Origin: Thiobacillus denitrificans
GTDB lineage: Bacteria > Pseudomonadota > Gammaproteobacteria > Burkholderiales > Thiobacillaceae
Length of the DNA: 64,000 nt
Assembly (NCBI GenBank): GCA_020723405.1
Contig: DYIY01000012.1
Location: 56,014 to 120,013, forward strand
Direction of reading: 5' to 3'
Shown: positions 1 to 8,400 of the stretch, piece by piece
How positions within the stretch are numbered: position 1 is the first letter of the stretch
Layout: each line of letters opens with the position of its first letter
Program-made: the position numbers and the translations under genes
The notes under the pieces: model-generated
What the model saw: only the letters and a program-made list of their open reading frames with translations
Database searches by the model: none
Told to the model about the DNA's origin: nothing

Positions 1-87
1 CGAGTCGGCCGTGATGAGGATGCGGGTGGCCTTCATGCCGAAGGCCTCGGCATAGGTGTCGTCGATGGCGACGCCGTTGAGGATCAT
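1..87 (-). CDS. fhcD: Formylmethanofuran:H4MPT formyltransferase, N-terminus only (partial)
   Basis: Only the first 29 codons lie in the window and the gene runs off the left edge. The peptide starts MILNGVAIDDTYAEAFGMKA, the characteristic N-terminus of Ftr/FhcD. In methylotrophs FhcD is a subunit of the formyltransferase/hydrolase complex and moves the formyl group from H4MPT to methylofuran. A GGAG sequence sits about 12 bases before the ATG. It follows fhcA on the same strand after a 181-base gap that contains a palindromic repeat. fhcC would be expected just outside the window. The identification rests on a short but distinctive peptide. Confidence 0.85.
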   Translation of the reverse strand, partial: MILNGVAIDDTYAEAFGMKATRILITADS

Positions 88-141
88 GATGCGGCAGCTC
101 CGAAGAGGGTCCAGGCGGTGGATTCAAAGGCAGCGGGAACG

Positions 142-232
142 CCCCCAGCCCCCCTATTCCAAAGGCGGGAGCAGGCGCGGTGGTCTGCATGGGGGCTCCC
201 CCCTTTGCACAAAGGGGGGTTCAACCCCGGCC
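142..232. repeat. Dispersed C-tract/TTT palindromic repeat, intergenic copy
   Basis: Two short palindromes of the type CCCCCCTTT-N-AAAGGGGGG are separated by a spacer; the left one is degenerate. The same bipartite architecture occurs twice inside the carboxylase gene near 38.3 and 38.9 kb. Read on the minus strand the intact arm would encode the same NPPLxKGG string. It lies between fhcA and fhcD, where it would form a hairpin in the mRNA. Confidence 0.7.
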
Positions 233-268
233 CCCATAGCGCCAGGCCCTGCATACCCCAGCCCGCCA

Positions 269-1945
269 TCACGCCTGCCTCCCGCACTTGTGGGGGATCA
301 GCTTGCTCGCCCCACAGGCGCAGATCTCGTCGTCGCCGATCTTCATGTGTTCCATTTTCACCGTCATGTAGCGGTCGAAATACTCCCTGAGGGGTTGCTC
401 GATGGCTTTGTCGTATTCGGGTTTCAATGCGTGCAGGGCGCCGTTCACCACCTTCACCACCCGGCCGTCGCGCACGATGAGTTCACCGTCCTTGAACACG
501 TATTCCGGCTTGGCGAACATGGCCTCCCGGTCCGCCTCATCCCGGTAGACCACCACGTCGGCCCAGGCTCCCGGACCCAGATGGCCCCGGTCCGCCAGAC
601 CCAGGGAGCGGGCCGGACCGGCCCGGGTCATGATGGCGATCTCGTACAGGCTGTATTCCCGGGCCAGGCTGCGCAACTGACTGTGGGCCGCCGCCTCGGC
701 ATGAATCTCGTCCAGCTTGCCGTTGCGGAAGTCCCGGTCCATGAGCAGGCGGATCAGGTGGGGATAGCTGGTGAAGGGGGCGCCGTTGGGATGGTCGGTG
801 GTGAGGAAGAGGCGCCAGGGATCGGAGACGCGCAGGAACAGTTCCAGGCCGATGGCCCATTGCAGGGCGTTGACGAAGTTCTTGTCCCGGTAGCGGAACG
901 GCACCACGCCGCAGCCGGCGTCGCACTCGATGTCCATCACCACCCACTTGTCCGGACTGGCATGGCGGTGGTTGCGGTGCTGGCCCATGGTATCGCCGGA
1001 GGCGGTGACGGTCTGGCCGAACAGGATCTGCCCCACGTCGGCCGACACGTTCGCCATGCGGTTGATGGCAGCGGCGATGCGCTCCGCTTCGGAAGAGAAC
1101 CTGCGCGCCCCTTCCGTGCCGTAGCTGTGGAACTGGATGTGGGTCAGATGGATGGGCAGACCCTCGGCGGCAGCCATGGTGGCCAGGGTGGTGTCGGCGT
1201 TGCCGGGGATGCCCAGGTTGCTGGCGTGCACGTGCAGGGGATGGGCCACCCCCAGGTCGTGCACGGCCCGGGCCAGGGCCTGGATGACCTGGCGGGGGGT
1301 GACGCCGTAATGGGGATGGGCCTCGTCCAGGTCCAGGTTGCGGGCGTTGAACTTGAAGGCGGAAATACCGCCCGGATTCACCACCTTGATGGCCATGGCC
1401 TGGGTGGCGTCCAGGGTCCAGCCCACGTAATCGTTGATGAGGCGCTGGTCGGCGCCGGAGGAGAGCAGGCGCAGGAAGAAATCGTCGTTGCCCAGCATGG
1501 CATAGGCACCCTTGTCCACCATGGGAATGTCGCCCATCTCCAGGTGGGCATGGCGGGCATTGGCGGGCAGCATGGCCGGCTCGAAACAGGCCGTGTAGCC
1601 CATCTCGGCATACCGGTAGCCGGTGGTCCAGGTGGCCGGCGCCGCATGGCCGCAGCCCCCGTGCAGATGGCCGCCCCCGTGCAGATCCCGGGCCGGCACC
1701 GGGTCGCCCCGGTGGTCCTCGGGCAACAGCATGCGGGCGATGTTCATCTTGCCGCCGCCGATGTGGGTATGCAGGTCGATGGCGCCGGCCATCACCACCC
1801 GGCCGGTGACATCGATTTCCCCATCGATCACCCCGTCGGGCCCGGGCGGGGCGACGATGCGTCCCCCCTCCAGATAAAGATCGCCAACCTGGCCGTCGAT
1901 AGCCCGGGCAGGGTCATAGAGGCGTCCGCCCTTAAGCCGCAGCAT
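269..1945 (-). CDS. fhcA: Formyltransferase/hydrolase complex subunit A
   Basis: A 558-residue amidohydrolase-fold protein, homologous to formylmethanofuran dehydrogenase subunit A (FwdA/FmdA). The metal-binding HxH motif (DLHTHIGGGK) is at residues 58-67. In methylotrophs the Fhc complex does not make formylmethanofuran from CO2. It hydrolyses formyl-methylofuran to formate, and subunit A carries the hydrolase site. The start was chosen at the ATG giving MLRLKGG, because the upstream extension of this frame is low-complexity shadow of fhcB. It overlaps the end of fhcB by 14 bases, so translational coupling is likely. Length and motif order look intact. Confidence 0.93.
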   Translation of the reverse strand: MLRLKGGRLYDPARAIDGQVGDLYLEGGRIVAPPGPDGVIDGEIDVTGRVVMAGAIDLHTHIGGGKMNIARMLLPEDHRGDPVPARDLHGGGHLHGGCGHAAPATWTTGYRYAEMGYTACFEPAMLPANARHAHLEMGDIPMVDKGAYAMLGNDDFFLRLLSSGADQRLINDYVGWTLDATQAMAIKVVNPGGISAFKFNARNLDLDEAHPHYGVTPRQVIQALARAVHDLGVAHPLHVHASNLGIPGNADTTLATMAAAEGLPIHLTHIQFHSYGTEGARRFSSEAERIAAAINRMANVSADVGQILFGQTVTASGDTMGQHRNHRHASPDKWVVMDIECDAGCGVVPFRYRDKNFVNALQWAIGLELFLRVSDPWRLFLTTDHPNGAPFTSYPHLIRLLMDRDFRNGKLDEIHAEAAAHSQLRSLAREYSLYEIAIMTRAGPARSLGLADRGHLGPGAWADVVVYRDEADREAMFAKPEYVFKDGELIVRDGRVVKVVNGALHALKPEYDKAIEQPLREYFDRYMTVKMEHMKIGDDEICACGASKLIPHKCGRQA

Positions 1946-3188
1946 GATCCAGCGCCTCTGTGATGGTTGTGAGGATGGGGGCCACGCCGGGCAGATCGCA
2001 GGCCAGCGGCGCGGCCAGGGGGAGGGCGACGATGCCGTCCATGCGGTGCAGATACCCTGCCCTCTGCACGCCGGGCACGGCCACGGGAATGAACACCTCC
2101 GGCGCCGTCGCCAATTCCATGTCGGCCCGGCCCAGCACGATGACGGGACAATCCGCCGCCGGGGGCAGGCGGGCCGGATCGAGGGCGGAAATCCACAGCA
2201 GGGCATCCACCTCGCCCCGGGCCAGCAGGCGTTCAGCGGCGAAGCCGATGGGATCGTAGCGGGGGCCGCTGGCGGTGAGGGCGGTGCGCAGGGGATAACC
2301 GGTCTGCCAGGCGCAGACCTGGGCGGCGGAGGTGCCGCCATCGTTGCCGCCCAGGGGCAGACCGGCCCAGCGGGTGTCCCGGTTCAGATCCTTCAGCAGA
2401 TCCACCAGGGCCGCCACGGTCAGATCCGCCTGGGGAAAATCCAGCTCCGCCGCATTCCACACCAGCACCCCGTAACGGGCTCCGCGCAAGGCATCGAGCA
2501 AGGCCTCGATGCGCTCACCCGGCACGCCCGCCACAGGGTCACGGTCCGCCCGCCTGCCGGCCAGGCGGGCGCGCAGGACCCCGGCCAGTTCGGCGAGCCC
2601 TTCCCGGGGACAGGGGATGACCAGGTCCCCGCCTAGCTCCTCCGGCAAGGCTTCCGACGGGGGGAGCAGGGCCAGGATGCGCCGCCGGGCGGGACCGAAT
2701 TGGGACGCACCGGTCAACAGGCGTTCGCGGAAACGGGGAAAGGCACTGGCGTCGGTGCCGGCAAACAGGATCACGTCGGCCCGGTTGCGCACTTCCGACA
2801 GGGTGGTGGTCATCCAGCCACCGTCCTGAAAAGCCAGGGTGTTGCGAAACTGGGCGGCGCCGTGCATGTGCTCCAGCACGCCCGCCACCCGTTCCGCCAG
2901 GGCGATGGCGGCCCGCTGGCCAGCCACGTCGCAGCCCAGGCCACCGATCAGCGGCCGGCGGGCGGCGGCCAGCAGGCCGGCAGCGGCGGCGATGGCCACC
3001 TCCGGCGCAACGGCCAGACCCCGGACCCGGGCCTGGCCCTGGCCGGGGACATCGAACAGCCCCGCGGCACGGGCACACCCGGCGGACGTGATCCGGGCGT
3101 GGCCGGCGACGACAGCCACCTCCAGATCATCACAGAGCAGACCACAGAAAGGACAGGGAATGGGGGACACGGAAAGGGAAGGGTTCAT
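1932..3188 (-). CDS. fhcB: Formyltransferase/hydrolase complex subunit B
   Basis: A 418-residue homologue of the molybdopterin-type subunit B of formylmethanofuran dehydrogenase. Near the N-terminus it has CPFCGLLCDD, typical of the FhcB/FwdB family. In bacterial methylotrophs the subunit is thought to be structural, since the complex has no redox activity. The ATG at 3188 gives MNPSLSV; in-frame ATGs 12 and 18 bases upstream are possible alternatives. The strong Shine-Dalgarno (AAGGAGAGG) is better placed for an out-of-frame ATG at 3217, which opens a 10-codon reading frame ending on this start. It is first in the fhcB-fhcA-fhcD run. Confidence 0.92.
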   Translation of the reverse strand: MNPSLSVSPIPCPFCGLLCDDLEVAVVAGHARITSAGCARAAGLFDVPGQGQARVRGLAVAPEVAIAAAAGLLAAARRPLIGGLGCDVAGQRAAIALAERVAGVLEHMHGAAQFRNTLAFQDGGWMTTTLSEVRNRADVILFAGTDASAFPRFRERLLTGASQFGPARRRILALLPPSEALPEELGGDLVIPCPREGLAELAGVLRARLAGRRADRDPVAGVPGERIEALLDALRGARYGVLVWNAAELDFPQADLTVAALVDLLKDLNRDTRWAGLPLGGNDGGTSAAQVCAWQTGYPLRTALTASGPRYDPIGFAAERLLARGEVDALLWISALDPARLPPAADCPVIVLGRADMELATAPEVFIPVAVPGVQRAGYLHRMDGIVALPLAAPLACDLPGVAPILTTITEALDHAAA

Positions 3189-3217
3189 GGCAAGAGGCAT
3201 CCACATGCAGGGATCAT
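3185..3217 (-). other. Possible 10-codon upstream ORF coupled to fhcB
   Basis: An ATG with a well-spaced AAGGAGAGG ribosome site opens the frame MIPACGCLLP and stops at a TGA overlapping the fhcB start as ATGA. This arrangement would let ribosomes terminate and restart at fhcB. Whether the peptide is made is unknown. Confidence 0.3.
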
Positions 3218-3335
3218 GCCACCTCTCCTTGCAGCACAGACCAGCCCTGCCGGGCAGCGGCCCCGGCCCGGGCCCACCTGGCCCGGAGCCTGCGCCAGGG
3301 CCCCATTCCACTGTCACGGCCCTGGCACAAGCCCC

Positions 3336-3350
3336 GTGACACAGTGTCAC
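3336..3350. promoter_or_regulatory. 15-bp operator palindrome upstream of mptG
   Basis: GTGACACAGTGTCAC is a perfect palindrome. Its half-sites GTGACA/TGTCAC with a 3-base spacer recur between fdsG and mtoX (27849, 27957), and a related GGGACA/TGTCCC form lies upstream of the AcoR-type regulator gene (20347). It sits roughly 85 bases before the predicted transcription start of mptG, a normal distance for a sigma54 activator site. The binding protein is inferred, not shown. Confidence 0.65.
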
Positions 3351-3403
3351 GGACGGCCTCGCCACGCCAGGCTAGTCGCTTGATTGGCAAGGAGATTCGT
3401 CCA

Positions 3404-3418
3404 TGGCATGGGGCTTGC
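3404..3418 (+). promoter_or_regulatory. sigma54 (-24/-12) promoter for the mptG operon
   Basis: TGGCATGGGGCTTGC matches the sigma54 consensus TGGCAYR-N4-TTGC, with GG and GC correctly spaced by 10 bases. Transcription would start near 3430, just before mptG. The same -24 heptamer TGGCATG occurs at fdsG and mtoX. Confidence 0.75.
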
Positions 3419-3442
3419 TAATGGTCCGGCTCAAGCCCAACG

Positions 3443-4450
3443 ATGCCTACAACAACCATGCCACTGGCCCTCTCCCAAAGCGTCACCGTCCATGCACCGG
3501 CACGGCTGCACATGGGGTTTCTCGACCTCAACGGCAGCCTGGGCCGGCGCTTTGGCAGCCTGGGCCTGGCCCTGGACGAGCTGGCGGTGCGGGTCACCGC
3601 CCACCCGGGCAGCGGGGTCACCGCCCAGGGCCCCCAGGCCGGCCGGGCCGCCGACTTCTGCCGCCGGACCCTGACCGCCCTGGGCCTGGAAGCGGGCGCC
3701 CATATCCAAGTGGAGACGGCCATTCCCGATCATGCCGGCCTGGGCTCCGGCACCCAGCTCGCCCTGGCCGTGGGCACCGCCGTATCCCGCCTGCACGGCA
3801 TCGACTGGCCGGCCCGGGACATCGCCCGGACCCTGGGCCGGGGCGGCCGGTCCGGCATCGGCCTGGGCCTGTTCGGCCAGGGCGGCTTCCTGGTGGATGG
3901 CGGCCGGCGCGCCGACCAGGACGAGCCCCCCACCGCCATTGCCCGCCTGGAATACCCTGCCGCCTGGCGCCTGATCCTGGTATTCGACCCCGCCTTCCAG
4001 GGCCTCCACGGCGAGGGGGAGAAACAGGCTTTCGCCGCCCTGCCGAAATTCTCCGAGGAAAGTGCCGGCCGGCTCTGCCGGCTGGCCCTCATGGGCGCCC
4101 TGCCCGCCCTGGTGGAACGGGACATCCGCGCCTTCGGCACCGCCGTCAGCAACATCCAGGCCCTGGTGGGCGACCACTTCGCCCCCGCCCAGGGCGGCCG
4201 CTATGCCAGCCCCCGGGTCGGCCGCGCCCTGGCCTGGCTGCACGGGCGGGGGGCTGCCGGCATCGGCCAGAGTTCCTGGGGTCCCACCGGCTTCGCCCTG
4301 GTGGATTCACAGGTCGCAGCCCACGGCCTGGCCCGGGCCGCCCGCCTGGAACTGGCCGGCGAAGGGCTGCAATTCATGGTCTGCACCGCCCGCAACCGGG
4401 GCGCCGACATCCACGTCGCGCGGCACCCGGCCCGGGCCCTGGCGGTGTGA
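3443..4450 (+). CDS. mptG: Beta-ribofuranosylaminobenzene 5'-phosphate synthase
   Basis: A 335-residue GHMP-kinase-fold enzyme that joins 4-aminobenzoate and phosphoribosyl pyrophosphate, the committed step of H4MPT synthesis. Family hallmarks are APARLHMGFLDL near the N-terminus and the glycine-rich AGLGSGTQLALA about 90 residues in. A second ATG at 3458 (MPLALSQSVTV) is an equally plausible start; neither has a clear Shine-Dalgarno. It is first in a plus-strand operon behind a sigma54 promoter and a palindromic operator. The substrate 4-aminobenzoate would depend on pabB further along the same run. Confidence 0.9.
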   Translation: MPTTTMPLALSQSVTVHAPARLHMGFLDLNGSLGRRFGSLGLALDELAVRVTAHPGSGVTAQGPQAGRAADFCRRTLTALGLEAGAHIQVETAIPDHAGLGSGTQLALAVGTAVSRLHGIDWPARDIARTLGRGGRSGIGLGLFGQGGFLVDGGRRADQDEPPTAIARLEYPAAWRLILVFDPAFQGLHGEGEKQAFAALPKFSEESAGRLCRLALMGALPALVERDIRAFGTAVSNIQALVGDHFAPAQGGRYASPRVGRALAWLHGRGAAGIGQSSWGPTGFALVDSQVAAHGLARAARLELAGEGLQFMVCTARNRGADIHVARHPARALAV

Positions 4451-4474
4451 CCCCCGAGACATCACGGACCCCCC

Positions 4475-5377
4475 ATGGAAAAACCCTATCTGCTGCACTT
4501 CGCCACCCCCGCCGCCCGGGTCAGCCCCTTCGACGTGAACATGGCCTACGACGCCGGCTGGAACGCGGTGATCCCCTATGCCGGCGTGACCCTGGAGGAC
4601 ATGGCCGGCTTCACCCAGGACGCCATCTTCTCCCGGGGTCCCAAGGGTGCCAGACGCACCGGCATCTTCATCGGCGGCCGTGACGCCCTGCTCGCCCTGG
4701 ACATGCTGGAAGCAGCCAGCCAGGCCATGGTGCCGCCTTTCCAGGTCTCGGTCTGCGCCGACCCCAGCGGCGCCTTCACCACGGCGGCAGCCCTGGTGGC
4801 CAAGGTGGAACAGGTCCTGGCCCGGGTCCACGGCCAGACCCTGGAAGGACGCACGCTGACCCTGTTCGGCGGCACCGGCCCGGTGGGCATGATGGCGGCG
4901 CTGCTGGCCGCCCGGGCCGGCGCCCGGGTGACCCTGCCCGGCCACGATGGCCTGGAGCGCGCCCAACAGGCCGTGGATGCCCTGAACGCCCGCTTCGGGC
5001 TGGATCTGCTGCCGGCCGACGCCAGCAGCACGGCCAGACGCCAGGCCCTGGTGGCGGACAGCGAGGTGCTGCTGGCCACCGCCAAGGCCGGGGTGCGGGT
5101 GGTGGACGCCGCCGACCTGGCCCAGGCCACCCGCCTCAAGGTGGCCGCGGACCTGAACGCCGTACCCCCCTCCGGGGTGGAAGGCCTGGCCCCCCTGGAC
5201 GACGGCGCCCCCCTGGCCGCCGCCTCGGGCCAGGCCGTGGGGGTGGGCCCCCTGGCGGTGGGCAACCTGAAATACCGGGTCCAGCAGGACCTGCTGCGCG
5301 CCATGATCGAGGCCGACAGCCCCCTGCTCCTGGGTTTCGCCGAATGTTTCGCCCAGGCCCGCCGTCATGTCGCCTGA
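4475..5377 (+). CDS. mtdB: NAD(P)-dependent methylene-H4MPT dehydrogenase
   Basis: A 300-residue member of the bacterial MtdB family, which oxidises methylene-H4MPT to methenyl-H4MPT with NAD or NADP. The N-terminal part (FDVNMAYDAGWNAVIPY) is the conserved substrate region. The Rossmann motif GGTGPVGMMAA begins near residue 131 and supplies the nucleotide fold. It is 24 bases downstream of mptG and overlaps the next ATP-grasp gene by 11 bases. Length matches the family. Confidence 0.93.
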   Translation: MEKPYLLHFATPAARVSPFDVNMAYDAGWNAVIPYAGVTLEDMAGFTQDAIFSRGPKGARRTGIFIGGRDALLALDMLEAASQAMVPPFQVSVCADPSGAFTTAAALVAKVEQVLARVHGQTLEGRTLTLFGGTGPVGMMAALLAARAGARVTLPGHDGLERAQQAVDALNARFGLDLLPADASSTARRQALVADSEVLLATAKAGVRVVDAADLAQATRLKVAADLNAVPPSGVEGLAPLDDGAPLAAASGQAVGVGPLAVGNLKYRVQQDLLRAMIEADSPLLLGFAECFAQARRHVA

Positions 5378-6530
5378 CGCCTTCCTGGTGGCCTCCCTGT
5401 CGGCCCGGGGCCTGGCCCGGGCGGCAACCCGGGCCGGCCGCCAGGTGGTAGGCCTGGACGCCTATGCCGACCAGGACAGCCGGGCCCTGGCCAGCCACTG
5501 GGGCCGGGTCCCCCTGGCCAGTCCCTGGCGCTTCGACCCCGGGGCCCTGGAACAGGCGGCCCGGACCCTGTGTCCGCCCGAGCGCTGTCTGGGCCTGGTG
5601 TATGGTTCCGGCTTCGAGGCGGACCCGGCCGCTCTGGCCCGCCTGGCCCGGGGCCGGGCCCTGTGGGGCAACGACCCCGGGGTGCTGCTGCACTGTGCCG
5701 ATCCCGGCCGCTTCTTCCCCCTGCTGGACGAACTGGGCATCCCCCACCCCCCGACCCGCCTCACCCCGCCGTCCAGGCGCAGCGGTTGGCTGGCCAAGCG
5801 GGCGGGAGCCTGCGGCGGCCTGCACGTATCCCGGGCGACGGATGTGCCGGCAGCCGAAGCGGCCGCCGCCCCTCATTATTACCAACGCCAGGTCCCCGGC
5901 CCGGTCTGTTCCCTGCTGTTCCTGGCCGATGGCCGGGACGTGCTGCCCATCGGCTTCAACCAGGCCCTGCCAGCACCCCCCGAGGCCCCCTCCCCCTGGG
6001 CCTATGCCGGGGCCGTACGCCTGGCCGGCTGCCCTGCCGGACGGGGCGAGGCGGTCGCCGCCGCCGCCCGGGCCCTGACCCGGGCCCTGGGCCTGCGGGG
6101 CCTGAACGGCCTGGATTTCATCCCCGGCCAGCGGGGCTGGAAGCTCCTGGAACTCAATCCCCGGCCCACGGCCAGCGTGGAGCTGTGGGACGTGGCCCCC
6201 ATGCCCCCCCTGTTCGACCTGCACCTGGAAGCCTGCCGGGGCCGGCTGCCCGGCCACCTGGAACGGCCCGCCGGCGGCCTGGCCAGCGCCGTGGCCTATG
6301 CCGGCGACGGGCTGCGCATCCCCGGAGATTTCCGTTGGCCCGGCTGGTGTGCCGACCAGACCATCCCCGGCTCCCGGGTTTCCGCCGGGACCCCCCTCTG
6401 CACCGTGCTGGCCCAGGGCAATGACAGCCAGGCGGCCGCCTGCCGGGCGGTGGATCTGCGCCGGGACATCCTGCACCGGCTGCGGCCCCATCCCCACCCG
6501 GCAAGCGCCCCCAGGGAGGCCACCCCATGA
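5367..6530 (+). CDS. ATP-grasp protein of the H4MPT cluster, function unknown
   Basis: A 387-residue ATP-grasp protein. The C-terminal half has the metal-binding strand LLELNPRPTASVELWD that coordinates Mg-ATP in this superfamily. Homologues are found in methylotroph H4MPT clusters beside mtdB and mch. A role in adding amino acids to H4MPT or to the polyglutamate side chain of methylofuran is a reasonable guess but unproven. It overlaps mtdB at its start and mch at its end (ATGA), so the three are translated together. Other ATP-grasp genes in the cluster are the mptN-like gene at 7495 and mfnD at 10708. Confidence 0.8.
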   Translation: MSPDAFLVASLSARGLARAATRAGRQVVGLDAYADQDSRALASHWGRVPLASPWRFDPGALEQAARTLCPPERCLGLVYGSGFEADPAALARLARGRALWGNDPGVLLHCADPGRFFPLLDELGIPHPPTRLTPPSRRSGWLAKRAGACGGLHVSRATDVPAAEAAAAPHYYQRQVPGPVCSLLFLADGRDVLPIGFNQALPAPPEAPSPWAYAGAVRLAGCPAGRGEAVAAAARALTRALGLRGLNGLDFIPGQRGWKLLELNPRPTASVELWDVAPMPPLFDLHLEACRGRLPGHLERPAGGLASAVAYAGDGLRIPGDFRWPGWCADQTIPGSRVSAGTPLCTVLAQGNDSQAAACRAVDLRRDILHRLRPHPHPASAPREATP

Positions 6531-7498
6531 ACCCGTCCAGCCTGCCCAGCATCAACCGTCTGGCCGAGCCCCTGCTGACCGACCTGGTGATGGGCGCCCG
6601 GGAACTGCGCCTGGCCGTCTTTCGCCAAGACAGCGGCGTGCGCCTGGTGGACGCCGGCATCCAGGCGGCCGGCGGCATCGAGGCGGGCCGGCGCATCGCC
6701 GAGATCTGCCTGGGGGGCCTGGGCCGGGTGGCGGTGCTGCCCGCCGGCAGCCAGACCGACTGGCCCTGGGAACTGGCTGTGTCCACCGCCCAACCGGTGC
6801 TGGCCTGCCTGGGCAGCCAGTACGCCGGCTGGAGCCTGGCCCACGGCGAGGGCAAGGAGGCCTTCTTCGCCCTGGGTTCCGGGCCGGGGCGGGCCCTGGC
6901 CCGCAAGGAGGAGTTGTTCGCCGAACTGGATTACCGGGACCAGGCCGACAGCGCCTGCCTGGTGCTGGAGACCGACCGGATACCCCCGCCCCCCTTGCAG
7001 GAACGCATCGCCGAGGCCTGCCGGGTCACACCGGACCGGCTCACCCTGATCCTCACGCCCACCCGCAGTCTGGCCGGTTCCGTGCAGGTGGTGGCCCGGG
7101 TCCTGGAAGTGGCCCTGCACAAGGCCCATTACCTGGGCTTTCCCCTGGCCCACATCGTGGACGGCCTGGGCAGCGCCCCCCTCTGCCCCCCCTCGCCGGA
7201 CTTCCTCACCGCCATGGGCCGGACCAACGACGCCATCCTGTTCGGCGGACGGGTCCACCTGTTCGTCAGCGGCACGGAGGAAGCTGCCCGGGATCTGGCC
7301 CAGCGCCTGCCCAGCGCAGCCTCCAAGGACTACGGCCAGCCCTTCGCCCAGGTGTTCAAGGCTGCGGGCCACGACTTCTACAAGATCGACCCCCTGCTCT
7401 TCGCCCCGGCCCGGGTGACGGTGACCAGCCTGGACACCGGGCGCAGCTTCCACGCGGGGCAGATCAATAGCGAACTGCTGCAAAGGTCATTCGCATGA
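6527..7498 (+). CDS. mch: Methenyl-H4MPT cyclohydrolase
   Basis: A 323-residue cytoplasmic enzyme that hydrolyses methenyl-H4MPT to formyl-H4MPT, between MtdB and the Fhc complex. Recognisable family segments are SINRLAEPLLTDL at the N-terminus, a central GSQYAGWSL, and FKAAGHDFYKIDPLLFAPA near the C-terminus. Start and stop overlap both neighbours by four bases, indicating a continuous operon. Length is typical. Confidence 0.95.
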   Translation: MNPSSLPSINRLAEPLLTDLVMGARELRLAVFRQDSGVRLVDAGIQAAGGIEAGRRIAEICLGGLGRVAVLPAGSQTDWPWELAVSTAQPVLACLGSQYAGWSLAHGEGKEAFFALGSGPGRALARKEELFAELDYRDQADSACLVLETDRIPPPPLQERIAEACRVTPDRLTLILTPTRSLAGSVQVVARVLEVALHKAHYLGFPLAHIVDGLGSAPLCPPSPDFLTAMGRTNDAILFGGRVHLFVSGTEEAARDLAQRLPSAASKDYGQPFAQVFKAAGHDFYKIDPLLFAPARVTVTSLDTGRSFHAGQINSELLQRSFA

Positions 7499-8400
7499 AC
7501 GGCCGCATCGCCCTGTTCACCGACGACCCGGGCTGGCACGGAGAGCGCCTGGCCCGGGCCTTCGCCCGGCGCGGCTACCAGGCCCGGCCCGTGGCCCTGG
7601 CCGACTGCCGGGTGGACCTGGAAGCCGGCGGCGTCGTCATTCCCGGCTTCGAGGATGGTCTTCCGGACGCCGCCTTCGTGCGCGGTGTGTCGGGCGGCAG
7701 CCTGGAGCAGGTGGTGCTGCGCCTGGATTTCCTGCACGTCCTGCCGGCCCTGGGGGTGCCCGTGTACAACCCGGCCCGGGCCATCGAAAAGAGCGTGGAC
7801 AAAGCCATGACCAGCCTGCTGCTGAAGCTGGCCGGCGTGCCGACCCCGGCCACCTGGGCCATGGAATCGGAAGCCCAGGCCCGCAGCCTGCTCATGGGGG
7901 AATGCGCCCGGGGCCAGGAACTGGTGCTGAAGCCCCTGTTCGGTTCCCAGGGCAAGGGCCTGCGCCGCCTGGCCAGCCCCGCCGATCTGCCACCGGCCGA
8001 AGCGTGCCAGGGGGTGTATTACCTGCAACGCTACGTGGGACCGGCGGCGGGTTGGGAGGATTACCGGGTGCTGGTGGTGGGCGGCGCGGCCCGGGCCGCC
8101 ATGACCCGGCGGGGTGCCACCTGGATCAACAACGTGGCCCAGGGGGCGGCCTGCGCCCCAGCCCCCGGGGACCCGGAACTGGGGCGCCTGGCGGAAGCCG
8201 CCACCCGGGCCCTGGACATGGATTACGCCGGGGTGGACCTGATGCGCGACCGGTCGGGACGACTGACCGTGCTGGAGGTGAACAGCATCCCCGCCTGGCG
8301 GGGCCTGCAAAGCGTGACCCGGGCCGACATCGCCGGGCTGCTGGCGGACGATCTGATCGACCGCCACCTGGCCCGCCGCCCCGAGGAGCGGCGCGCATGA
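7495..8400 (+). CDS. RimK-type ATP-grasp ligase, MptN-like
   Basis: A 301-residue ATP-grasp enzyme related to RimK and to archaeal MptN, which adds glutamate to tetrahydromethanopterin. Visible features are the hinge segment YNPARAIEKSVDKAMTSLLL, the ATP-binding lysine strand ELVLKPLFGSQGKGL, and the metal site VDLMRDRSGRLTVLEVNS near the end. In methylotrophs this gene sits between mch and fae, as here. The exact amino acid added in bacteria is not established. Overlaps mch and the following gene by four bases each. Confidence 0.82.
   Translation: MNGRIALFTDDPGWHGERLARAFARRGYQARPVALADCRVDLEAGGVVIPGFEDGLPDAAFVRGVSGGSLEQVVLRLDFLHVLPALGVPVYNPARAIEKSVDKAMTSLLLKLAGVPTPATWAMESEAQARSLLMGECARGQELVLKPLFGSQGKGLRRLASPADLPPAEACQGVYYLQRYVGPAAGWEDYRVLVVGGAARAAMTRRGATWINNVAQGAACAPAPGDPELGRLAEAATRALDMDYAGVDLMRDRSGRLTVLEVNSIPAWRGLQSVTRADIAGLLADDLIDRHLARRPEERRA

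Noticed and set aside
56..1963. A 635-codon plus-strand open frame opposite fhcA
   Set aside because: It is antisense to a clear fhcA, has low-complexity Gly/His/Val-rich translation and no family resemblance. Long antisense frames are common at this GC content.
3234..3248. Weak sigma54-like sequence on the minus strand before fhcB
   Set aside because: AGGGCTG-N4-GTGC has poor -24 agreement, and the implied start would fall downstream of the ribosome site.
3403..4683. ATG with an apparent AAGGAG ribosome site opening a frame ahead of mptG
   Set aside because: The frame is Pro/Arg-rich shadow of mptG, and the ATG lies inside the sigma54 -24 box, upstream of the predicted transcription start.
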